In this document: one piece after another, positions 14,880 through 22,775 of the stretch | How the letters are laid out: every line of letters starts with the position of its first letter | Position numbering within the stretch: position 1 is the stretch's first letter | Origin: Bacteroidales bacterium | GTDB lineage: Bacteria > Bacteroidota > Bacteroidia > Bacteroidales > JAGONC01 | Direction: 5' to 3' | Length of the DNA: 37,655 nucleotides | Assembly (NCBI GenBank): GCA_028716265.1 | Contig: JAQUQD010000024.1 | Span: 1-37,655 of the forward strand | Made by a program: the position numbers and the translations under genes | The notes under the pieces: model-generated | What the model saw: the letters and a program-made list of their open reading frames with translations, nothing else | What the model was told of the DNA's origin: nothing | The model's database searches: none

Positions 14880-17800
14880 TTATGTGTAGTGATGTTCGAG
14901 CCAGGTGGGGCCGGATAGGGTGAATTCTTTATCAATGAGTGTAACCTTTACCGGCTGGCTGAGTTTACCCTGTGCTTTTATCTTTATGGTCTGGTGAGTC
15001 ACTTCGCATTCATAATCAGTTTCGCGAAATGTAAAGGAGAATGCGATCTGACGCCAGTGATCAGGCAGGGAAGGATCGATCCTGACATGGTCCCCCTTCA
15101 GGTTCAATCCAGCGAACGAGCTGATGGCTATCCAGACTGTCCCGGCCATCACGCCTGCATGAATGCCCTCAGCCGTGGTGCCTCCCTGGACGTCCTGATA
15201 ATCGCTGGTCAGTGCATCCCGGTAAAGTGTCCAGCTCAGTTTGCGATCACCGATCTGGTTGGCCAGCAATGCGTGGACCACCCGGCTCAGGGTGGAGCCA
15301 TGGGAAGTCCGCTCCAGGTAATAATGGAGGTTCTTCTCGACATAATCCGTGGGCAACTGGTACTGCATACCGGCAAGGATCCTGTTAACTTCCTGTTTAT
15401 CAAAATTATAAAAGAGCATCAGGGTATCGGCCTGTTTGGCGACCTTGTATGCGTCCGGCGACTTGCCTTCAGCTTTAAGCAGCCTGTCCAAACGGTAAAT
15501 GTTCCCGTATTTCTTCCTGTAATATTCCCAGTCGAGTTCCTGAAGCTCAAAATAATCGTCATACTGCGAGAGGATGCCATCGGGCGAGACCACCACATTC
15601 AGTTTGTTGCCGATATCTTTCCACCCCAGGATCTCAGCTTCGTACAATCCGGTCCTGGTGGTGATACGCTCCTGTGATGGCACGTCGAGTTCACGCCAGA
15701 GATCGTCTGCGATGTCAAAGATCCAGGCGGTCATAATATTGGTATAAGCATTGTCAGTAAGCCCCCCATCAGCCGAATCTTTATATTTCTCGTGGAATTC
15801 GTCAGGTCCCATGACCCTGGCAATGCTGAAGCGGCCTGTCGCAGCGTTAAATTCACATTTGCTGGCCCAGAAACGGCAGATCTCCAGAAAGAGTTCCGTG
15901 CCGTAGTTACGCATGAATTCGCTGTCACCAGTGATCCTGAAATAGTCGTAGACGTTGTATGCTATGGCGAGTGACACATGTCGCTGAAGGGAGCTGTGAT
16001 CAGGTCCCCACGTTCCGGAAACCGGGTTTAAGTGGATCGTCTGGGTTTCCTCCCGGCCATCGCTGCCGCTCTGCCAGGGGAACATCGCACCTTTGTATCC
16101 AAACTTCCTGGCATACTCTCTCGCCGCATCCAGACGACGGTACCGGTACATGAGCAGCGACCGTGCAGCTTCAGGGAAATGGATCGTGTAGATGGGCATG
16201 ATGAACAACTCATCCCAGAAGACGTGCCCTCGGTAAGCCTCCCCGTGCAGTCCCCTGGCAGGAAGACCTGCATCGATTGCAACATTGTTGGGAGATGCAG
16301 TCACCATGGTGTGGTGGAGATGCAGCCTGAGCAATTTCTGAGCAAGGCGATCTCCTGTCAGGCGAACATCGATCCGGTCCCAGATCCTTTTCCAGCTTTC
16401 AGCTGACTCCTCCGCCACTTCCCTGAACGTACTGTAGAACATAACCTCATCCGTGACCTTCTCAACCAGGTCCTCTTTAGGAACATCTCTCGAAGTATAA
16501 ATGGAAACCAGTTTGTCCACCCTCAGGAGCTGGTTCTCTGTCAGGTTGAGACTGAAAAGTATCGCGGAACTTTCTTGCTGATTAACATATTCAAAATCAG
16601 GATGATATAATTTTTCATCAAGATAAATAGTATACGTGGCAGCATTGGCGATCCGGATCTGTGACTGTGTGGTTTCGACCACCAGATAGTGAACATCCTG
16701 TTGTCCGCCTGTTTCAATTCCTCTGAGGTGTTTCTGGTTAAGCTGCTTATATCTGTCCACTCCGGCGTTGATATGGTCACCCGAAAGGGATGAACGGACG
16801 GTTACCTGTCCGGAATAGTTAATTGGGAGAATGGCATACTGTAGTGCTGCCATGTGTGGGTTGGCCATGCTGGCCGTACGACAGGAAAGGATCCTGGTGA
16901 TGCGTCCCCCTGCGTCCCTGACGGTCATTTCGCGTGTCAGCACACCGTCCATAAAGGAGAGAGACCTTTTGACAGACAGTACCTCCACTGAGTTGACATC
17001 CATCCACGTGTCATTCCCGATTCTGAACTGGATTCCCGGCCAGTTGATACAGTTGACAAGATCCTCATTTTCGACCTCCTTATCCCCCACCCTGGAAACC
17101 AACCGGTTGTAGATACCTGCCATATAGGTTCCGGGATAGTTGAACGTGCCTGCCGGTTGCTCTTCCATACATCCCCGTGTACCGAGGTACCCGTTGCCGA
17201 CAGTGAGGAGTGCTTCCCTGGTTTTTTCCCTTGCAGGATCATAGCCATGAAAGGTGACCGACCAGGAGTCGTTTACAAGACCATTTTTAAACCAATCAAC
17301 GATGCCATCGAAACCGATTTCTCCGATGTCTGTCACAACGAGGTCGGCGCCATTTTCGAGCAGTTCCCGTTGGTTGTTTTCGCGCGCGATACCCAGCGTC
17401 AGTCCGAAGTTACCCCGTGCGCCTGCCTGCACTCCGGAAACCGCGTCCTCCACGATCACTGCCCGGTCGCAGGTAACTCCCAGCCGGTTGCAGGCCGTGA
17501 TGAAGATGTCAGGTTCCGGCTTGCCATGCAAGCCCATTTCAGCTGAAACAACGCCATCGACACGTGTCTCGAAAAGGCTGATCAGGCCGGCGGCCACCAG
17601 CACCGCTTCACAGTTCTTGCTGGAGGAGGCCACTCCGACATGTATGCCTTCGGCTTTAAGTTTTCGGATCAGTTCAACGGTAGTATCATATACCCCGACA
17701 CCATCGTTCTGCAGGATTTCGTTGAACGCCTGGTTCTTCCTGTTCCCCAATCCGCAAACGGTTTCCTGATCCCGGGTGTCGGAAGGATCACCCCAGGGAA

Positions 17801-18038
17801 GGTGGATCCCCCGGGATTCCAGAAAGGATTCCACGCCTTTGTACCTGGGTTTGCCGTCAACATAAGGCAGGTAGTCGTCAGCATGCGTGAACTCCCTGAA
17901 CGGTATTCCCTTGCGCTGGCTGTAATCCATCAAGAACTCATCAAACATCTTTTTCCAGGCAGAGCTGTGCACCAGGGCCGTCTTGGTGATCACGCCATCC
18001 AGGTCGAACACTACTGCATCAAAACCATGATCTGTCAT
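14880..18038 (-). CDS. Beta-phosphoglucomutase fused to GH65 disaccharide phosphorylase
   Basis: The protein is 1052 residues from the ATG at 18038; in-frame starts at 18083 (ATG) and 18101 (TTG) would overlap the upstream gene and are less likely. Residues about 1-240 are a HAD-type beta-phosphoglucomutase: nucleophile D12 and acid D14 in VVFDLDGV, GVASSSKN, HGKPEPD and VEDAVSGVQAG. Residues about 255-1050 are a GH65 phosphorylase, with the general acid E747 in RVMGPDEFHEKY and the phosphate-site motif HGSTLS near the C-terminal end. GH65 enzymes split maltose, trehalose, kojibiose or nigerose with phosphate into glucose and beta-glucose-1-phosphate, which the mutase half turns into glucose-6-phosphate. 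No signal peptide: cytosolic. Maltose is the likeliest substrate from context. Separate genes are the commoner arrangement; fusions are known. Confidence 0.9.
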   Translation of the reverse strand: MTDHGFDAVVFDLDGVITKTALVHSSAWKKMFDEFLMDYSQRKGIPFREFTHADDYLPYVDGKPRYKGVESFLESRGIHLPWGDPSDTRDQETVCGLGNRKNQAFNEILQNDGVGVYDTTVELIRKLKAEGIHVGVASSSKNCEAVLVAAGLISLFETRVDGVVSAEMGLHGKPEPDIFITACNRLGVTCDRAVIVEDAVSGVQAGARGNFGLTLGIARENNQRELLENGADLVVTDIGEIGFDGIVDWFKNGLVNDSWSVTFHGYDPAREKTREALLTVGNGYLGTRGCMEEQPAGTFNYPGTYMAGIYNRLVSRVGDKEVENEDLVNCINWPGIQFRIGNDTWMDVNSVEVLSVKRSLSFMDGVLTREMTVRDAGGRITRILSCRTASMANPHMAALQYAILPINYSGQVTVRSSLSGDHINAGVDRYKQLNQKHLRGIETGGQQDVHYLVVETTQSQIRIANAATYTIYLDEKLYHPDFEYVNQQESSAILFSLNLTENQLLRVDKLVSIYTSRDVPKEDLVEKVTDEVMFYSTFREVAEESAESWKRIWDRIDVRLTGDRLAQKLLRLHLHHTMVTASPNNVAIDAGLPARGLHGEAYRGHVFWDELFIMPIYTIHFPEAARSLLMYRYRRLDAAREYARKFGYKGAMFPWQSGSDGREETQTIHLNPVSGTWGPDHSSLQRHVSLAIAYNVYDYFRITGDSEFMRNYGTELFLEICRFWASKCEFNAATGRFSIARVMGPDEFHEKYKDSADGGLTDNAYTNIMTAWIFDIADDLWRELDVPSQERITTRTGLYEAEILGWKDIGNKLNVVVSPDGILSQYDDYFELQELDWEYYRKKYGNIYRLDRLLKAEGKSPDAYKVAKQADTLMLFYNFDKQEVNRILAGMQYQLPTDYVEKNLHYYLERTSHGSTLSRVVHALLANQIGDRKLSWTLYRDALTSDYQDVQGGTTAEGIHAGVMAGTVWIAISSFAGLNLKGDHVRIDPSLPDHWRQIAFSFTFRETDYECEVTHQTIKIKAQGKLSQPVKVTLIDKEFTLSGPTWLEHHYT

Positions 18039-18072
18039 AAATTCCTGTATTATAAACAACTGATTTCCGGAG

Positions 18073-19323
18073 TCAATGAACATCGGAGGAGGCGATGGCA
18101 AATTCTACGAACAATGTGGAACCCTTCCCTTCCTCGCTTGTGCACCAGACGTTTCCATTCATTGCCCGCACATATTTCATGACGATGGACAATCCCAGGG
18201 CTTCCTGTTTCTCCTCCCTGACGGTCGTCTCGGATTGTTTCTGATACTTACCGAACAGTTTCAGAATGTCCTGCTTACTGATCCCCGGGCCCTGGTCCTC
18301 AATCTCAATCCTGGCCATTCCATTCGACGGGTAAAGCTTCAAGTTGATATTCTTCCCCGCCGGGGAAAATTTGATCGCATTGGAGAGAAGGTTCTCGATG
18401 ATCAGAGAAGCATAATTAGGATCGACTATGGAGTAAAGGTCTTCTGCCTGAAGGGTAAGGTGGATGTTTTTATGAGCCACCGCATTGGCATAGAGTGACA
18501 CTGCATCCCGAAGGATCACTGCAAGGTTGATACGCTGGGGTTTGAGCGCTATGTTGGGTGTGGCAATCTCATTGATGTCCACGATCTGGTTGATGATCCG
18601 GTTGATCCTCCTGAGTGAGTTTTCGATCACTTCAACGGATTTAACCTGGTCGCGGCTGAGATTCTCAGCATGGGACTTGAGTAGGTCGGCCAGGCAAAGG
18701 CTGCTTGTCAGTGGATTCCGCAGATCGTGCGCCAGGACGTCGATCAGATGGGATTTTTCTTCATTTAGCCGCAGCAGTTCTTCATTCTTCTTTTCCAGCT
18801 CATGTTTCTGATGATGGATGTTCTTGTTCTGCAGCTCGATCTCACGGTTTTGTTTCTGGATCTTGAGATAGCTCTGGGCCAGTTTCCTCTCCAGTTCATT
18901 CATTTCCCGGATACGTTTCAGTACCAGTTTGATCACTCCCTGCATGACCCTGATGCTGGATTTCATCAGTTTGCTGAATTCTTTACGATCCAGCCGGTAG
19001 AGATGGGTAACCTCCTCCGAGGTAATGGAGGCAGATCGTTCGAGGGAGTCCAGCAGCGCGTATTCGCCAAAGACCTTGCCAGTTCCCAGGCGGGTCAGCA
19101 CATGATCGCCGACATGAACGCGAACCGAGCCACTGACGATGATGTACATGGCATTCCCCTCATCCCCTTTGCGGAAAACCACCTCTTCCTTCGCCTTTTG
19201 TTCTTCCACCATCACCCTGCAGATCTCGGCAAGTGTCTCTTCGGGAAGGTCCCGGAAGACATCTACCTGCTTCAGAACGCGCAGGCGGAGTGCAAGCTGA
19301 TCTGGTTCCAACGAAAGTGCCAT
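18073..19323 (-). CDS. Soluble histidine kinase with cyclic-nucleotide-binding domain
   Basis: This 416-residue protein has no signal peptide or membrane segment. Residues about 20-140 form a cNMP-binding domain (FRKGDEGNAMYIIVSGSVRV; phosphate cassette FGEYALLDSLERSASI with the arginine that would hold the cyclic phosphate). A coiled coil rich in E, K, Q and N covers about 142-190. Then follow the dimerisation/phosphoacceptor helix with H199 in VLAHDLRNPL, the N box ENLLSNAIKF (310-319), G1 DQGPGI and a variant G2 ALGLSIV. It lacks a receiver or output domain, and no response regulator is nearby. It sits 34 bases upstream of the GH65 fusion and 18 bases downstream of the GH13 gene, so it is embedded in the maltose operon. 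The ligand is unknown. Confidence 0.9.
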   Translation of the reverse strand: MALSLEPDQLALRLRVLKQVDVFRDLPEETLAEICRVMVEEQKAKEEVVFRKGDEGNAMYIIVSGSVRVHVGDHVLTRLGTGKVFGEYALLDSLERSASITSEEVTHLYRLDRKEFSKLMKSSIRVMQGVIKLVLKRIREMNELERKLAQSYLKIQKQNREIELQNKNIHHQKHELEKKNEELLRLNEEKSHLIDVLAHDLRNPLTSSLCLADLLKSHAENLSRDQVKSVEVIENSLRRINRIINQIVDINEIATPNIALKPQRINLAVILRDAVSLYANAVAHKNIHLTLQAEDLYSIVDPNYASLIIENLLSNAIKFSPAGKNINLKLYPSNGMARIEIEDQGPGISKQDILKLFGKYQKQSETTVREEKQEALGLSIVMKYVRAMNGNVWCTSEEGKGSTLFVEFAIASSDVH

Positions 19324-19341
19324 AGGAGTAAATCGTGAGGT

Positions 19342-21093
19342 CTAAGCCTTTTTTTTAATAGTGATCCAAAAATAGCCAAAAGGTTTCAGACAAAGCGTAT
19401 TTCCGGAAGGTCCTTTTTCCAGCCCGCGACCCAGGAGATCACTGGTCATGTCAGGTGGTAGTCCTTCCGGTAGTGCGATCCTGGTTTCCTTATCCGCGAG
19501 GTTGTGCAGGACCAGTACCTTTTCATCCTTATTAGACCTTGTGTAGGCGAGGATTGAATCATCCGGGCTGCCGTCAGCGCGTGGGACATCCGTCCATACG
19601 AGATCTCCCCTACCAAAACAGCGGTATTTTCTCCTGGTCTGCACCATGTTGCTGACCTGATTAAAGACCCTGTAATCCAGCGACTTATGATCACCGAGCT
19701 GCATGTCAAGCTTTTTCCAGTCAACCTTACCCCTGACCAGAAAGCGGGTATCGTCCTTTCCCGATAAACGGATCATTTCATGGTAATACTCTTCGTCGTT
19801 GGGCTTACCGAACTCATCACCGTAATAGATCACAGGGGTACCCGGTAAGGTGAGCATGATGGAGAAGATCAGGCCAATTTTATCAGGGTTGCGGTTCATG
19901 AGCTCAGATAGCCTTGCCGAGATCCCCTGGCCCAGGCGAAAATCCCACTGAGGTTTTCTGCAGTAATGATCATGGATATATTTCCTGTCCTCTTCCGTAA
20001 CGTACACCAGTTCGAGGCTCAGTTCATCGTGGCAGCGGAGGAAGGTAAACCACTGTGAACTCCACGGGATATCAGGGGTGACTTCCTGGCTCAACGTATG
20101 CCGTATGGGCTGGCCGCTGTGCATGGCAACCGCCTTAAATATCTGTGGCATCAGCGGGAAATGGTATCCTGCGTTGCATTCATCTCCTCGGCCGAAATAC
20201 TCCACTACCAGGCGGGGTTTCTGGCATGCCTCTGCCAGTAAAAGCGTGTCAGGTCGCACATAATCCAGAGCGGCCCGGAGAAATCGGATGACGGTATGTG
20301 TCTGGGGCAGGTTCTCGCACGCGGTCCCCTCCTCTTTCCAGATATACGGGATGGCATCCGCACGGAAACCGTCGACACCCTTTTCCAGCCAGAAAAGCAG
20401 GTGTTCTGTCATTTCCAGAAGAACGGCAGGATTCCTGAAATTTAGGTCCGGCTGGAACTCGAAAAAACGATGAAAATAATATTCCTCCCCGTCTTTCTCC
20501 CAGTTGCTGGAGCAAAGACCTTTGAAGATGATCCGTGCTTCTTTGTATTTCTGATCATCCTGGTTCCAGATGTAATAATCTCTGTACGGATTGTCTTTGG
20601 ATCTTCTGGCTTCCCTGAACCATGGATGCTCATCGGAGGTGTGATTCAACGCAATATCGAATATGACGCGGATATTTCTCTGATGCACACGCTGAAGGAA
20701 CCGAACGAAAACCTCCATCCCTGCCTCCCTGGATGCATTTTCCGTCAATCCCAGTAGATCAGGGCGAATGTTTCGGTAATCCCTGATATCAAATCCCGCA
20801 TCCCGCATGGGTGACTCCAGGATGGGAAGCAGCCATAAGCAGTTCACTCCCAGATCGACCAGGTAATCAAGGCGGGATTCCAATCCGGGGAAATCCGTAT
20901 TAAAAAGATCGACATACAATGAATATACGATCACATCTTTATACCAGCCCTGCGGATGTGGAGGAAGGTCCATTCTCTTTTTCAGATCCCTGAGCCTGTC
21001 GAGGAAATCAGAAATCCCGTCCACCGGCCGGTCAGGGTACAACTCTTCCCAGCATCGAATCAACGTATTGAATTCCTTGTCTTTATTATCCAT
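19342..21093 (-). CDS. Cytosolic GH13 enzyme, trehalose-synthase-like
   Basis: The protein is 583 residues from the ATG at 21093; a TTG at 21117 falls within the promoter -7 box and is rejected. There is no signal peptide. The barrel shows the GH13 sites: ALNHTSDEHPWF, nucleophile D246 in VDGFRADAIPY, acid E288 in LLLAEACQKP and D356 in LRCHDELS. The stretch ENLPQTHTVIRFLR, then VVEYFGRGDECNAGYHFPLMPQIF and TPDIPWSSQW resembles the GH13_16 trehalose synthases (maltose alpha-glucosyltransferases) more than ordinary amylases, although the RTPMQW motif usual in that group is missing. It could isomerise maltose, move glucosyl units, or trim maltodextrins. It is the first gene of the leftward block. 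Confidence 0.85.
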   Translation of the reverse strand: MDNKDKEFNTLIRCWEELYPDRPVDGISDFLDRLRDLKKRMDLPPHPQGWYKDVIVYSLYVDLFNTDFPGLESRLDYLVDLGVNCLWLLPILESPMRDAGFDIRDYRNIRPDLLGLTENASREAGMEVFVRFLQRVHQRNIRVIFDIALNHTSDEHPWFREARRSKDNPYRDYYIWNQDDQKYKEARIIFKGLCSSNWEKDGEEYYFHRFFEFQPDLNFRNPAVLLEMTEHLLFWLEKGVDGFRADAIPYIWKEEGTACENLPQTHTVIRFLRAALDYVRPDTLLLAEACQKPRLVVEYFGRGDECNAGYHFPLMPQIFKAVAMHSGQPIRHTLSQEVTPDIPWSSQWFTFLRCHDELSLELVYVTEEDRKYIHDHYCRKPQWDFRLGQGISARLSELMNRNPDKIGLIFSIMLTLPGTPVIYYGDEFGKPNDEEYYHEMIRLSGKDDTRFLVRGKVDWKKLDMQLGDHKSLDYRVFNQVSNMVQTRRKYRCFGRGDLVWTDVPRADGSPDDSILAYTRSNKDEKVLVLHNLADKETRIALPEGLPPDMTSDLLGRGLEKGPSGNTLCLKPFGYFWITIKKKA

Positions 21094-21114
21094 GGTCTCC
21101 TTCGTTTTGATGTT

Positions 21115-21122
21115 CAAATGTA
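21115..21122 (-). promoter_or_regulatory. Probable -7 box of the leftward maltose block
   Basis: On the minus strand the sequence is TACATTTG, a perfect TAnnTTTG match 22 bases above the ATG at 21093. It lies in the divergent gap shared with the aspartyl protease gene. No good -33 TTTG lies at normal spacing. Confidence 0.45.
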
Positions 21123-21270
21123 CAAAAATTTAACACCTGCACGGATGCAAACCAAAGAAGGTGATGATCATCCGGCATCAGTCGCCTGCAGAGCCTTTAA
21201 TTCTTTTGACCTGTGCCATTAAATCATTTTAATTGTATTTTTAAAAGCTAAATTGAACATCCGGAGTACC

Positions 21271-22566
21271 ATGATAAACGCAACAAGGGAGCGGCGATCG
21301 GGGATCTGGTTCTTAGCCCTGTCGATCCTTCTTGGTTCCTGGATCCATTGCGATGCCCAGACCATTGGCTACCGGATCGCAGGGAATCACAAACGCATGC
21401 CCGTACTATTCGAGAACCTGAACAACCTGGTGGTGATCCCGGTCAAGATCAACGGGGTGCTTCCGTCCAAGTTCATTCTCGATTCAGGTGTAGCACTGAC
21501 CATCCTGACACAGAAAGAGGTCTGTATGCTGCTGGAGATCCCCTGCGACCGTAGGATCAGTCTGCCTGTGATCGGCACACTCGATTCGGTAAGCGGTTGC
21601 ATTTCAACGGGTGTCAGGATCGATCTGCCCGGTGTCAGAAGTCTTGGTCAGAACCTTGTCGTGCTCGATGAAGATTATCTGAGCCTGAAAAACTTCCTTG
21701 GCTACAATGTGCAGGGAATCATTGGTTACGACCTGTTCAGGAATTTTGTCGTCGAGGTGGATTACATCAATAAGATGATCACCCTGATTGATCCAGACCA
21801 CTTCAAACCTCCGCGGAGATACGACTGCATCCCCATGGATATCATCAGTAACAGGCCATACCTGGCCTGCGAGGTGACAACGGAAGAAAGCGGTTCCCTC
21901 ACCATTCCCCTGCTCATGGACATGGGAGCCAGTTTTGCAGTGATGTTTGAGATTGATTCGGCACAAGTGATCCCTATTCCACGCAACCATATCGAGACCG
22001 TGGTAGGAAGGGGACTGGGTGGTGACATCGATGGTCTTGTTGGCAGGATAAAACACTTGCGGATAGGATCCTATCAAATGGATGACGTCATCGCCTCATT
22101 TTATGATAAATATCAAACATCGGAGCCTGATCCTGTTATCCGGCAAGGAGCCATCGGAGGGGATATCCTCAGCCGTTTCCACCTGTTCATTGACTATGGG
22201 GGTAAAAAGCTATACCTGAAGAGGAACTTCTCCTTTTCGAGGTCCTTTGAATTCAACCTGAGCGGGATGGAGATAACCGCCGACGGCATTGAGCTCAATC
22301 ACTTCACGGTGTTACGCATCATCCCCCGGTCACCTGCCGACAGGGCAGGCATCTTACCAGGAGATAAGATCGTCATGTTCAATGGACGTTCCACGGAGGA
22401 GATGACACTCAATGAACTGAATCATCAGCTTCGGCTCAAACCCGGCAAAAAGATCTGGCTAAAGCTGGAAAGAGATGGCAGGTGGATCAAACGTTCGTTC
22501 ACGCTTGAAAGGAGTGTCTCAGAATCTGTCGAATACCCCTCCCCCGTTGGGGGTGTGTCAAAATGA
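21271..22566 (+). CDS. Exported retropepsin-like aspartyl protease with PDZ domain
   Basis: The protein is 431 residues from the ATG at 21271 (a TTG at 21253 is less likely). A signal peptide (GIWFLALSILLGSWIHCDAQ) leads to two aspartyl-protease-like lobes: FILDSGVALTIL with D71 and LLMDMGASFAVMF with D217, the second carrying Met where Thr or Ser is usual in the DTG/DSG motif. A PDZ domain follows at about 320-425, with HFTVLRIIPRSPADRAGILPGDKIVMFNG. Proteins of this layout are common in Bacteroidota and mostly uncharacterised; the location should be periplasmic. The final codons run into a palindromic repeat element, which supplies the stop. It diverges from the maltose block; any functional tie is unproven. 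Confidence 0.85.
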   Translation: MINATRERRSGIWFLALSILLGSWIHCDAQTIGYRIAGNHKRMPVLFENLNNLVVIPVKINGVLPSKFILDSGVALTILTQKEVCMLLEIPCDRRISLPVIGTLDSVSGCISTGVRIDLPGVRSLGQNLVVLDEDYLSLKNFLGYNVQGIIGYDLFRNFVVEVDYINKMITLIDPDHFKPPRRYDCIPMDIISNRPYLACEVTTEESGSLTIPLLMDMGASFAVMFEIDSAQVIPIPRNHIETVVGRGLGGDIDGLVGRIKHLRIGSYQMDDVIASFYDKYQTSEPDPVIRQGAIGGDILSRFHLFIDYGGKKLYLKRNFSFSRSFEFNLSGMEITADGIELNHFTVLRIIPRSPADRAGILPGDKIVMFNGRSTEEMTLNELNHQLRLKPGKKIWLKLERDGRWIKRSFTLERSVSESVEYPSPVGGVSK

Positions 22567-22695
22567 ATGTTATTATTAAAACACGAAGATCACAGAGGAG
22601 TGCGGAGAACACAGAGGACCGATAAGGAGTTATTTAAACTCCGTGATCTCCGTGAATTCTCCGTGCACTCCGTGGTTAAATTGTATTTTGACACA
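22554..22695 (-). repeat. Palindromic dispersed element, copy A
   Basis: This 142-base element is bounded by TGTGTCAAAAT and ATTTTGACACA. Its arms carry internal repeats of CACGGAG / CTCCGTG, so it could fold into a long imperfect hairpin. Its reverse complement aligns almost end to end with copy B at 28604-28733, with an extra stretch of about 11 bases. It overlaps the last codons and stop of the aspartyl protease gene. A C-run/G-run hairpin (22537-22556) adjoins its left edge. Confidence 0.85.
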
Positions 22696-22733
22696 GCCTC
22701 GCGCAGGGGTGGAGTGCATTATAAGGTTTTTTG

Positions 22734-22741
22734 TAATTTTG
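22734..22741 (+). promoter_or_regulatory. Probable -7 box of the exported amylase operon
   Basis: TAATTTTG matches TAnnTTTG, 34 bases before the ATG at 22776. It lies just outside repeat element A. A -33 TTTG at the correct distance is not seen. Confidence 0.45.
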
Positions 22742-22775
22742 TGCCCCATTAACAGTTTCCCGTTTATTCTCAAGC

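Noticed and set aside
15731..16406. Several 60-124 residue frames on both strands
   Set aside because: All lie inside the GH65 fusion gene in other frames; the GH65 reading frame is uninterrupted with its motifs intact.
14880..18038. Fusion as an artefact of a frameshift or misassembly
   Set aside because: The linker around residues 240-260 is in frame with no stop or repeat, and both halves have intact motifs.
18038..18101. Longer start for the beta-PGM/GH65 fusion (ATG 18083 or TTG 18101)
   Set aside because: Both overlap the end of the kinase gene, and the HAD domain begins directly after the ATG at 18038.
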